A DNA stretch of 64,000 nt. It comes from Isoptericola halotolerans. GTDB taxonomy: Bacteria; Actinomycetota; Actinomycetes; Actinomycetales; Cellulomonadaceae. Positions within the stretch are counted from its first letter, which is position 1; each line of letters opens with the position of its first letter. The translations under genes and the position numbers were made by a program. Location of the stretch: contig NZ_JABEZU010000002.1 of NCBI RefSeq assembly GCF_013149785.1, positions 434,001-498,000 of the forward strand, read 5' to 3'. Positions 8,638 through 16,268 of the stretch are shown here, in pieces. Under the pieces are notes generated by a model. That model ran no database searches, was not told the DNA's origin, and saw only the letters and a list, made by a program, of their open reading frames with translations.

Positions 8638-9864
8638 TCAATCAGCCTCCGCGTGGGCGATGCTGTCGAGCTGTCGCCAGACCACCGCCAGGGTCACCCC
8701 CGCGCCGACGAACGCGAACCAGAACGGCGCCGTGACGCCCCACAGGTCGGTGAGGACGCCGCCGAGAGCGTTGCCGACGACCATCCCGCCGAAGAGCCCG
8801 ATGAGGTACACCGACCCGACGCGGCCCTGGAGCTGCGTCGGGACGGCGCGCTGGCGCACCGTGTTCGACACCGTCCCCCACACGAACGTGTAGACACCGA
8901 AGACGAACACGGTCGCCATCGCGACCCAGGCCGACGTCGTCAGTGCCAGCACGAGATGGAACGCCACCTCCATCGACAGGACCACCTTCATCAGGGTCGC
9001 GAGGGAGAACCGCCGTTCGAGCCGGCCGTAGACCAGCGTGCCGAGCACGCCTCCGACGCCGGTGGCGGTGATGAGCAGGCCGTAGCCGACCGGGCCCATG
9101 TCCAGGCGGTCGCGCGAGTACAGGACCAGGACGCCCCACGGCGCGGCCCAGGTGGCGTTGAACATGAAGATGACGATCGCGAGCGTCCGCACGGGTGGGT
9201 GCGTCCACAGCCAACGGAGCCCCTCGAGGATCTCCCGGCGTGCCGGGGCCGGGGTCTCGGGCCGCGGCACGGGCGGCAGGGAGACGCGGCTGATGAGGAC
9301 GATGGCGAGCAGCACGCACAGCACCTGCACCCCGAACGGCCATGCCGCCCCCAGGGCGAAGAGGAAGGCCCCGACCGGTGGCCCGGCGAGCTGGTTGCCG
9401 GTGAGGAACCCGGCCTGCAGCCGGGCGTTGCCCGTCCCCAGGTCCCGCTTGTCGACGAGCATCGGCAGCAGCGTCTGGGACGTGGTGTCGGCGAACACCT
9501 CGGCGACGCCCATGAGCAGCATCGCGGCGAGCACCACGACGACGTTCGCCGTCCCGGTGGTGATCGCGACGCACAGCACGGCCACGACGACGGCGCGCAG
9601 CGCGTTGGCGACGATGATGATCCGCCGGCGGTCGACGCGGTCGGCGAGCGCTCCCGCCCACAGCCCGAGGAGCAGCCACGGCAGCCGCTGCAGCAGTGCG
9701 GCGAGCGCCACGAGCGTGGCGGAGTCGGTCTGCGAGGCGACGAGCAGCGGCCCGGCGGCGAGCGCGATGCCGTCACCGAGGTTGCTGGTCCAGCTCGACG
9801 CGAGCATCCACCGGAACGGGACACCCATCCGGGCCGGGACGATCGCTTCGACGAGTCTCCTCAC
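8638..9864 (-). CDS. MFS exporter, EntS/MFS_3 type
   Basis: A 408-residue major facilitator with about 12 hydrophobic helices and the loop motif GALADRVDRRRIII between helices 2 and 3, typical of the proton-driven exporter branch that includes enterobactin exporter EntS and macrolide efflux proteins. It should reside in the cytoplasmic membrane. It heads a run of minus-strand genes that continues with the sigma fusion, SnoaL-like protein, NRPS and PPTase. Export of the NRPS product is a reasonable guess, but a separate drug-efflux role cannot be excluded. The start ATG 9864 gives the usual short N-terminus before helix 1. Confidence 0.8.
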   Translation of the reverse strand: MRRLVEAIVPARMGVPFRWMLASSWTSNLGDGIALAAGPLLVASQTDSATLVALAALLQRLPWLLLGLWAGALADRVDRRRIIIVANALRAVVVAVLCVAITTGTANVVVVLAAMLLMGVAEVFADTTSQTLLPMLVDKRDLGTGNARLQAGFLTGNQLAGPPVGAFLFALGAAWPFGVQVLCVLLAIVLISRVSLPPVPRPETPAPARREILEGLRWLWTHPPVRTLAIVIFMFNATWAAPWGVLVLYSRDRLDMGPVGYGLLITATGVGGVLGTLVYGRLERRFSLATLMKVVLSMEVAFHLVLALTTSAWVAMATVFVFGVYTFVWGTVSNTVRQRAVPTQLQGRVGSVYLIGLFGGMVVGNALGGVLTDLWGVTAPFWFAFVGAGVTLAVVWRQLDSIAHAEAD

Positions 9865-10183
9865 CGCAGGAGCGTAGTGCGGCCCTCGGCCGACGCGCCA
9901 CGTCTTTCGACGTCACAGCGGTGGGAGCGATCTCCTCCCGTCGCGGAGATTCAACGCACTGTATTGACTGGCAGGTGACACGAGGGGCAAAATACCTGGT
10001 GGCAGCGCGCATCGCCCGCCCCCTGCGCGGTGCGCGCTGTCCTTGACCGGACTTCCGGTCGGACGCCTCCTCGGACCCCCGCCGAGGGGGCGTCGACGAC
10101 TCGACCGGCCCCCCGTACGGCGATTCCGGCCATCCCGGCGTGCCCGGCGCCGTCGCCCCGACGACCGGGACTACCGTGCTCGC
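9865..10183. promoter_or_regulatory. intergenic region with divergent promoter signals
   Basis: A 319-nt gap between the divergent MFS and helicase-like genes. On the plus strand TTGACT (9964-9969) and CAAAAT (9988-9993) are spaced 18 nt, a plausible promoter in an unusually AT-rich patch. A short perfect hairpin GACCGG-ACTT-CCGGTC lies at 10045-10060. A second -10-like TACCGT (10172-10177) sits 6 nt before the GTG at 10184. I see no gene in the gap. Confidence 0.4.
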
Positions 10184-13100
10184 GTGAGAGTCCTCCGCCG
10201 ATCCACAGCCGCGGCCGCGGCCGAACCCTCGGTCGAGCCGCAGGACGACAGCGCGCCGCGACCGTCCACCGGCCGAACCGGTGCGCCCGTTGCCGATGCC
10301 GCCGACACCGACGACGTGCCCGGCGCGTCGGGAGGGCGCGCCCGCCCGGTCCATGCCACGACGACGACACCGCTCGTGGAGGCCGTCCGCCGGTGGCGCG
10401 CCGGCCTGGCCGAGATGGTCGGCGGGTCCACGCTCACCGACGTCGGCACGCTCGGCGAGGCGGTGGTCGACCTGTCCGCCGCGCACCCCTCGGGTGTCGC
10501 CCAGCTCTTCGCCGGCCGCTCCACACGGCTGTCCAACCTGGTGCGCGAGCCCGGCACGTTCCCCACCGCGCGCCGCCACGCCCGCTCTGTCGTCGTCCGC
10601 TCCGCCGAGCACGCGGCGCAGTACGGGCTCGCCCCGACGTCGTTGGCGATCGGTGTCGCCTCCTGGTCGGAGCCGGTCGAGCCCGGTGAGCCGTCGGGCG
10701 ACCGGGAGGGCGACCTGACCGCGCTGGCCGAGGTGGCCAGCGCGAGCTCCCCGAGCCCGGGCCCCGGTTCTGCCGACTCGCCGAACGACGTCGGCTCCGC
10801 GTCGGCGGCCTCGCCCGCCCAGCTCGCGCAGGCTGCGTCGGACAGCGCGCCGGCCGTCACGACGTCGATCCCGGTGGTGAGCGTGGCCCGGCGGCAGCAC
10901 CGCCCCGCGCGCCGTCCGACCCCGCCCGACGAGGTGACGCCGAGCACCCGGACGGTGCACGTGCCGATCCTGCTGCGTCCGGTGGCGATGACGCCGCGGG
11001 GGGACGGGGAGACCGACTACGAGCTCTCGCTGGAGCCGACGGCGGAGATCAACCCCGTCCTCGCCCGCACGCTCCGGGCCCGGGGCGTCGACGCCGACCT
11101 GACCGCGCTCGCCCAGGCGACGTTCACGGCGGCCGGGTTCGACCCGGACGACGTGCTCGACCGGGTGGCGGCGCTCGCGGCCGAGCACCTCGACGACTTC
11201 CGCTGGGAGAAGCGGGTGCTGGTCGGCACCTTCGTGCACCCGGGCCAGGCGCTCGTGGACGACCTCGACGAGGTCGCGCCCGCCCTGGGCCGCCACGAGC
11301 TGGTCGCGGCGCTCGCCGGTGCGGACCAGGCCGTGGCGCGGGTCTCCGGGGCGGAGCTGCCCGCACCGCGGCGCGGGGACGCCGACCCGGCGCGCGAGCG
11401 CGGCGTCGGCGACCTCGACCCGCACCAGCGGCACGTCGTCGACGTGCTGGGCACGGGTCAGCACTTCTTCGTCGACGCGCCCCTCGGGGCGGACGTCGCG
11501 GGCACGCTCGCCGCCGTGGTCACGGAGGCCGCCGCGGCCGGCCGGTCGGTGCTCTACGTGACCGGTCACCGCCGGGCCGCGGACCGGCTCGCGCAGCGCC
11601 TCGACGAGCTGGGTCTCGACGGGCTCTCGCTGGACGTGACCCCGCGCCAGACCTGGCGCGACGACATGGCGGAGCGGCTGCTGTCCGCGATGGCCACCGA
11701 GCCGGAGTCCGTGAGCACGTCGGAGACGGCCAGCCTGCGCGACGCGCTGATCGGCGCCCGTTCCCAGCTCACCGGGTACATCGACGCCCTGCACGCCCGG
11801 CGCGAACCGTGGGGCGTGTCGGCCTACGACGCCCTGCAGGAGCTGGCCCGGCTCACCTCGGAGCACCCGGCACCGTCGACGTCCGTGCGGCTCGACGCGC
11901 GCACGGCCGTGGCGACGGACGGTGACCGACGACGGCGGCTCGCGGCCGACCTGGAACGTGCGGCCGCGCTCGGCGCGTTCACCCTGCGCCCGTCGTCGAC
12001 CCCGTGGTTCGGCGCGCACCTGACGACCATGGACGAGGCCCGGGACGCGCTGGCACGGGTGCGCCGGCTCCAGGAGACGACGCTGCCGCAGCTGCGCCGT
12101 CAGATCGCCTACACCGGTGAGGTGACCGGGCTCGCCGCGCCGGAGACCATCAGCGCCTGGGGTACCCAGCTCCAGATGCTCGCCGGGATGCGCAGCACGC
12201 TGGACGTCTTCCACCCGATGGTCTTCGAGCGCACGGCCACCGACCTCGTGCAGGCGACGGCGACCCGACGCTGGCGCCGGGAGCGCGGCGTGGAGATGGG
12301 CTGGTTCACGCGCCGCCGGCTGCGCAAGCGGGCCCGCGACATGGTGCGCCCCGGCGTGCGGGTGGCGGACCTGCACACGGCCCTCGTCGAGGTCGCCGCG
12401 CAGCGCGACGTGTGGGCCGAGCACTCGCCCCGCGGCGGGTGGCCGACGCTCCCCGAGGGGCTCGCGACCATCGAGGACACCTACGAGGCCGCCCGCATCG
12501 ACCTGGTCGCGCTGGAGCCCGTCCTCAGCCCGACGACCCATGGTGGCAGGCTGCTGGACCTGGACCTCGACGCGCTCACCGAACGGATGCACCGGCTGGC
12601 CGGCGACCCCGGGGCGCTGGAGACGCTCCCCGAACGGACGAAGCTCGTGCGCCGCGCACGTGACGCAGGTCTCGGGGAGCTCGTGGACGACCTGACCTCC
12701 CGCCGGGCCGGTGCGGAGCAGGTGGCCGCCGAGCTCGACCTCGCGTGGTGGACGAGCGTGTTCGAGCAGATCCTCGGTGGGGACCCGACCCTCGCGGGTC
12801 AGGACGGCGCCGGTCTGGACGCCCTGGCACGCCGGTTCCGCGACCTGGACGCCCGCCACCTCGCCGCCCTGTCGCAGCCGGCCCGGGTGGCGGCGCGGGC
12901 GCACCTCGGCACGGCGATGCGCGAGGACCGCGAGGGCTCGGAGGCGATGTTCGCCGAGCTCATCGAAGGCCGGATGACGTCGCTGCGGGACCTGATCGAG
13001 GACTACGGCGACGTGGCACGACGGCTGCGACCCGTCGTGCTGGCGACACCGACCCTCGTTCCCCACCTGCTGCCCACGCACCGGACCGTGGACCTCGTGG

Positions 13101-14389
13101 TGCTGGACGCCGTGCAGCACGTCCCGATCGAGGTGGTCGTCACGTGCCTGGCCCGGGGCCGCCAGGTGGTCGTGGTCGGCGACCCGCGCACGGCGTCGGG
13201 CACGTGCGTGCGGGAGCTGTCCGCCCTGCTCCCCACGGTGACGCTGCAGCCGCAGGAGAACCGCCGCGACCCCGGGCTCACGCGGATGCTGGCAGCGCAC
13301 GGGTACGACGGCCTGCTGCGCCCGGCCCCGCTGCCGCGCCCGGAGGCGCTGGTGCAGCTCGACGTCGTCGACGGCACGGGGATGCCGGACCCGGTCTCGG
13401 GGGCGGTGGAGAGCACCCGCGCCGAGGTCGACCGTGTCGTGGAGGTCTCGATCGAGCACGCGTTGACGCGCCCGGAGGAGACGCTCGGCATCGTCACCGT
13501 CACCGCGTCGCACGCCGACCGCATCCGCGAGGCGCTCCTGGCGGAGGTCCGGGCCAACCCTGCCCTGGCGTCGTTCTTCTCCGGGCGTCGCGCCGAACCC
13601 GTCGTCGTCGCCGACATCACCGGGGTCGCCGGGCTCTCGCGGGACACGATCCTGCTCTCGCTCGGGTTCGGCCGTACCCCGCACGGGCGGGTGCTGCACC
13701 GGTTCGGGGTGCTGGGCGACGACGGCGGTGCGGCGATGCTGCTCGGTGCGCTCGGCGCCACGCGGCGCCGGTTGCACGTGGTCTCCTGCTTCCCGGCGGA
13801 GGCTCTGGACCCCGACCGGCTGCGCGGCGACGGGCCACGGCTCCTGCGCGAGCTCCTCGAGCTGGCCGAGCGCCGGTCGGGAGTGGCGGACCAGGTCGAG
13901 CTGGGCAACGGGATCGACGCCGGGCGGGTGCCTGACCGGCTGCTCATGGACCTCGGGGAGCGGCTGTGGCGCCTCGGCTACCTCGTCGAGACCGACTACG
14001 GCATCGGTGACGGCGACCGGATCCCACTCGTCGTGGGGCACCCGGACCTGCCGGGCGAGCTCCTCGTCGCCGTGCTGACGGACGACGCCGAGTACGTGGC
14101 CGAACCGTCGGTGCGGGTCCGGGACCGGCAGCTCGCCCAGCGGCTGGAGCGCCTGGGCTGGACCGTCGCGCAGGTCTGGTCGGCAGCGGCGTTCCTGGAC
14201 CCCGAGGGCGAGGCCGACCGGGTGCGGCGGCTGGTGCAGCAGGTCCGCGACGAGCGGGTCGGCACCCCGGGCGGGGTGCCGGTGCCGCCGGAGGTCGTGG
14301 TCCCGGTGGTGGTGGACGACGAGGAGATCGACGGGATCGACGGCCCCGACGGGGTCACGGCCGCCCCGCGGGGGACACTGGAGCCGTGA
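10184..14389 (+). CDS. SF1 helicase-like protein with degenerate ATPase and nuclease motifs
   Basis: A 1401-residue protein related to the large actinobacterial helicases that carry a C-terminal Vsr/REase_MTES_1575-type nuclease. The fold signature is there, but the catalytic residues are not. The segment after LDPHQRHVVDVL, where Walker A (GPPGTGKS) belongs, reads DAPLGADVAG at 431-440. Walker B reads LDAVQ at 974-978 instead of DEAS. Motif III reads VGDPRTASGT instead of GDPKQLPP. The C-terminal region (residues about 1255-1375) keeps the nuclease-like pattern ending LERLGWTVAQVWSAAAFLDPEGEADRV, but lacks the usual E-x-D-G-A-x-Y-H. It is probably a scaffold or DNA-binding protein without ATPase or nuclease activity. 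GTG 10184 is preceded by TACCGT and 6 nt. A small gene overlaps its stop. Confidence 0.7.
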   Translation: MRVLRRSTAAAAAEPSVEPQDDSAPRPSTGRTGAPVADAADTDDVPGASGGRARPVHATTTTPLVEAVRRWRAGLAEMVGGSTLTDVGTLGEAVVDLSAAHPSGVAQLFAGRSTRLSNLVREPGTFPTARRHARSVVVRSAEHAAQYGLAPTSLAIGVASWSEPVEPGEPSGDREGDLTALAEVASASSPSPGPGSADSPNDVGSASAASPAQLAQAASDSAPAVTTSIPVVSVARRQHRPARRPTPPDEVTPSTRTVHVPILLRPVAMTPRGDGETDYELSLEPTAEINPVLARTLRARGVDADLTALAQATFTAAGFDPDDVLDRVAALAAEHLDDFRWEKRVLVGTFVHPGQALVDDLDEVAPALGRHELVAALAGADQAVARVSGAELPAPRRGDADPARERGVGDLDPHQRHVVDVLGTGQHFFVDAPLGADVAGTLAAVVTEAAAAGRSVLYVTGHRRAADRLAQRLDELGLDGLSLDVTPRQTWRDDMAERLLSAMATEPESVSTSETASLRDALIGARSQLTGYIDALHARREPWGVSAYDALQELARLTSEHPAPSTSVRLDARTAVATDGDRRRRLAADLERAAALGAFTLRPSSTPWFGAHLTTMDEARDALARVRRLQETTLPQLRRQIAYTGEVTGLAAPETISAWGTQLQMLAGMRSTLDVFHPMVFERTATDLVQATATRRWRRERGVEMGWFTRRRLRKRARDMVRPGVRVADLHTALVEVAAQRDVWAEHSPRGGWPTLPEGLATIEDTYEAARIDLVALEPVLSPTTHGGRLLDLDLDALTERMHRLAGDPGALETLPERTKLVRRARDAGLGELVDDLTSRRAGAEQVAAELDLAWWTSVFEQILGGDPTLAGQDGAGLDALARRFRDLDARHLAALSQPARVAARAHLGTAMREDREGSEAMFAELIEGRMTSLRDLIEDYGDVARRLRPVVLATPTLVPHLLPTHRTVDLVVLDAVQHVPIEVVVTCLARGRQVVVVGDPRTASGTCVRELSALLPTVTLQPQENRRDPGLTRMLAAHGYDGLLRPAPLPRPEALVQLDVVDGTGMPDPVSGAVESTRAEVDRVVEVSIEHALTRPEETLGIVTVTASHADRIREALLAEVRANPALASFFSGRRAEPVVVADITGVAGLSRDTILLSLGFGRTPHGRVLHRFGVLGDDGGAAMLLGALGATRRRLHVVSCFPAEALDPDRLRGDGPRLLRELLELAERRSGVADQVELGNGIDAGRVPDRLLMDLGERLWRLGYLVETDYGIGDGDRIPLVVGHPDLPGELLVAVLTDDAEYVAEPSVRVRDRQLAQRLERLGWTVAQVWSAAAFLDPEGEADRVRRLVQQVRDERVGTPGGVPVPPEVVVPVVVDDEEIDGIDGPDGVTAAPRGTLEP

Positions 14390-14598
14390 GCTCCACCTCC
14401 GCGGGCACCCCCGAGACTCCCGCTGTTCCTGAGGGCACCCCCGCTGACGCCCCTCGTCCGCCGCAGCGCAAGGCTCCGCGCCGTGCGGTGCGGCGCGGGG
14501 CCGAGAAGGAGACGGTCTGGGGCGTCACCGCCGACGACGACGGTGGCCACGACTCGAACGACGAGCGGCTGCGCCGGGACGTGCCGCCCCACTGGTGA
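14386..14598 (+). CDS. small conserved-type hypothetical protein
   Basis: A 70-residue protein starting with the GTG that overlaps the stop of the helicase-like gene (GTGA), so it is probably co-translated with it. It has a disordered Pro/Ala/Thr N-terminus, a basic middle (RKAPRRAVRRGAEKETVWG) and an acidic tail ending DVPPHW. No domain is recognisable. The coupling suggests a role together with the helicase-like protein. Confidence 0.65.
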   Translation: MSSTSAGTPETPAVPEGTPADAPRPPQRKAPRRAVRRGAEKETVWGVTADDDGGHDSNDERLRRDVPPHW

Positions 14599-14617
14599 GA
14601 CGGCACGTGCGAGGTGG

Positions 14618-15013
14618 TCAGGGCTGCCGGGACTGCGCCGCGAGCAGGTCGCGGATCTCGGTGAGCAGGGCCAGGTCAGCCGCGGGCTCCTCGGCGACCG
14701 TGTCGTCGACCCGCTGCCGGCGCTCGTTGAGCTTGTTCATCGGCATGACGATGACGAAGTAGAGCGCGGAGGCGACCAGCAGGAAGTTCAGCACGGCGTT
14801 GAGGAACAGCCCGATGCTGAACGCCGCCCCGTTGAGCGTGAAGTTCCCGACCCTGGTGATGTCCGGCTCGCCGAAGATCGCGGCGATCAGCGGGGTGATG
14901 ATGCCGTCCATCAGCCCGGACACGACGGCCGTGAACGCCGCCCCGATGACGAGCCCGACGGCGAGGTCGATGACGTTGCCCCGCAGGACGAAGGTCTTGA
15001 ATCCGGCCAGCAT
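14618..15013 (-). CDS. mscL: large-conductance mechanosensitive channel MscL
   Basis: A 131-residue channel subunit, the usual length. It has the amphipathic N-terminal helix MLAGFKTFVLRGNVIDLAVG, a first pore helix with VIGAAFTAVVSGLMDGIITPLI, a periplasmic loop, a second helix (FLNAVLNFLLVASALYFVIVM) and the conserved MNKL plus charged C-terminal helix. It forms a membrane-tension-gated pore that vents solutes on hypo-osmotic shock. The start at 15013 matches the family N-terminus and has AGGAGG upstream; an extension to 15052 is unlikely. It corresponds to Rv0985c at the left end of a segment conserved with mycobacteria. Confidence 0.95.
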   Translation of the reverse strand: MLAGFKTFVLRGNVIDLAVGLVIGAAFTAVVSGLMDGIITPLIAAIFGEPDITRVGNFTLNGAAFSIGLFLNAVLNFLLVASALYFVIVMPMNKLNERRQRVDDTVAEEPAADLALLTEIRDLLAAQSRQP

Positions 15014-15115
15014 GATTGGTGAGTCCTCCTGCCCGGGCGCGGTGCGCCCCACCGGGACCGTCCCGGCGCTCGGCGCCGATTCTCCCGGCCGGTGGCGGTC
15101 ACGGCAACGTGGCCC

Positions 15116-15769
15116 TCAGGGCACGAGCACGGCCGCGACGGCGCCCCACTCGGCGGCGGCCGAGACGGCGGCGGCCTCGCCGGGGTCGACGGCCACGAGA
15201 GTCACGGCCGCGTCACGCCCGGCGGCCGGGGACGCCCCGCCGAGCAGCCCTGCGGTGCCGGCGCCGGCGTCGTCGGGCTCGAGGCCCGGCAGGACGAGCG
15301 CTCGCCGCGCGAGGGGGTCGGCGTCGTCCTCGGTGGCGAGCAGGTCGACCCGGTCGCCGGGCCGCAGCCAGGCCGACTCGGTGAGTCGGACGCCGACGAC
15401 CACCGTCCCGTCGGGCGCCTGGGCCGCGACACCACCACCCGCGACCAGGCCGTCGTGCAGGGGCACGCCCGCCGGCAGGGCGACGGCGGGGGAGCGGCCG
15501 ACGGCGTCGTCGGTGTCGGTCAGGACGTCCGGCGGGGCGAGCTCGGCCGCGACCGTCAGCGTGTCGAGGTCCCCGGGCCGCAGGGTGGTCCCGGGCGACA
15601 GCGCACGTGCCGTGACCACGACCTCCCGGGTGGCCGGCGGCTCCGGTCGCACCGCCTGGACGATCGCGCCGGCGGCGAGACCGCAGCAGAGGGCGGCCAC
15701 GACGAACCGGCAGCGCCACAGCAGCGTCCGTGCGTGACGGGCCAGCCGGGTCCTGGAGGTGGGGTGCAT
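15116..15769 (-). CDS. SAF domain protein, CpaB-like
   Basis: A 217-residue protein with a basic N-terminus, one membrane helix (FVVAALCCGLAAGAIVQAV) and then a SAF domain (VVVTARALSPGTTLRPGDLDTL, LPAGVPLHDGLV). The second half resembles the RcpC/CpaB Flp-pilus assembly region (VGVRLTESAWLRPGDRVDLLAT). No other pilus gene is near, so a role in Flp pili is not supported by context. It is probably a single-pass protein with an outward C-terminal domain. It lies between mscL and the ruc-like gene, all on the minus strand. Confidence 0.75.
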   Translation of the reverse strand: MHPTSRTRLARHARTLLWRCRFVVAALCCGLAAGAIVQAVRPEPPATREVVVTARALSPGTTLRPGDLDTLTVAAELAPPDVLTDTDDAVGRSPAVALPAGVPLHDGLVAGGGVAAQAPDGTVVVGVRLTESAWLRPGDRVDLLATEDDADPLARRALVLPGLEPDDAGAGTAGLLGGASPAAGRDAAVTLVAVDPGEAAAVSAAAEWGAVAAVLVP

Positions 15770-15863
15770 GCCCCGGACGGTAGGCGCGAGGCGGGCGTCC
15801 GGGCTGACGGTGCGCGCGCGGCTGTGGACGACCCCACGGTGGGGACGGGCACGCGGCCCGGGG

Positions 15864-16196
15864 TCAGGCGGAGGCGGCCTTCGAGGTCGGGGAGCTCGAG
15901 CCGGACGACGTGGACGAGCCCGAGGATCCGGAGCCCGAGGATCCGGAGCCGCTGGACTTCGACCCGGACGACGTGGAGGACCCGGAGGAGCTCGAGGACC
16001 CGGAGGACGAGCTCTTCCCCGCCCGGGAGTCGGTGCGGTAGAACCCGCTGCCCTTGAAGGTCACGCCCACCGAGCCGTACTGCTTGCGCAGCCGGCCGGC
16101 GCACTCGGGGCAGACGGTCAGCGAGTCGTCGGTGAACGCCTGGTGGATGTCGAAGGCGTGGCCGCAGTCGGCGCACCGGTAGGCGTACGTGGGCAC
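15864..16196 (-). CDS. FmdB/Ruc-like zinc-ribbon chaperone
   Basis: A 110-residue protein starting PTYAYRCADCGHAFD, with a second CPEC pair: a four-cysteine zinc ribbon of the FmdB family. Residues about 58-110 are almost only Ser and Gly with a few Lys, hence disordered; a 15-nt direct repeat in the DNA encodes part of this tail. M. tuberculosis Rv0991c (Ruc), a redox-regulated chaperone of the HrcA regulon, has the same plan. A CIRCE operator lies 19-45 nt upstream of the GTG start, which supports the match. GAGGAG precedes GTG 16196. The neighbours (mscL on one side, 5-FCL further on) are those of Rv0991c. Chaperone function is inferred by homology and regulation. Confidence 0.8.
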   Translation of the reverse strand: MPTYAYRCADCGHAFDIHQAFTDDSLTVCPECAGRLRKQYGSVGVTFKGSGFYRTDSRAGKSSSSGSSSSSGSSTSSGSKSSGSGSSGSGSSGSSTSSGSSSPTSKAASA

Positions 16197-16214
16197 GGGG
16201 CTCTCCTCGTCGGG

Positions 16215-16241
16215 CTGGCACTCAGAAGTTGCGAGTGCCAA
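16215..16241. promoter_or_regulatory. CIRCE operator (HrcA site)
   Basis: CTGGCACTC-N9-GAGTGCCAA: nine-base arms with eight matching pairs and the exact 9-nt spacer of CIRCE, the HrcA repressor site. The GGCACTC/GAGTGCC form is common in actinobacteria. It precedes the FmdB/Ruc-like gene on the minus strand and is 28 nt from the start of the divergent penicillin acylase gene, which it could also affect. Confidence 0.9.
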
Positions 16242-16268
16242 TCATACGCGGACGGTAGTCTCGCCTGC

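Noticed and set aside
9773-14041. Minus-strand open frame of about 1420 codons opposite the helicase-like gene
   Set aside because: Composition is typical of a shadow frame; the plus-strand frame has helicase-like motifs, a plausible start and a coupled downstream gene.
15915-15965. Direct 15-nt DNA repeats with BamHI-like GGATCC cores
   Set aside because: They lie within the coding sequence of the Ser/Gly tail of the FmdB/Ruc-like protein and are explained by low-complexity protein sequence.
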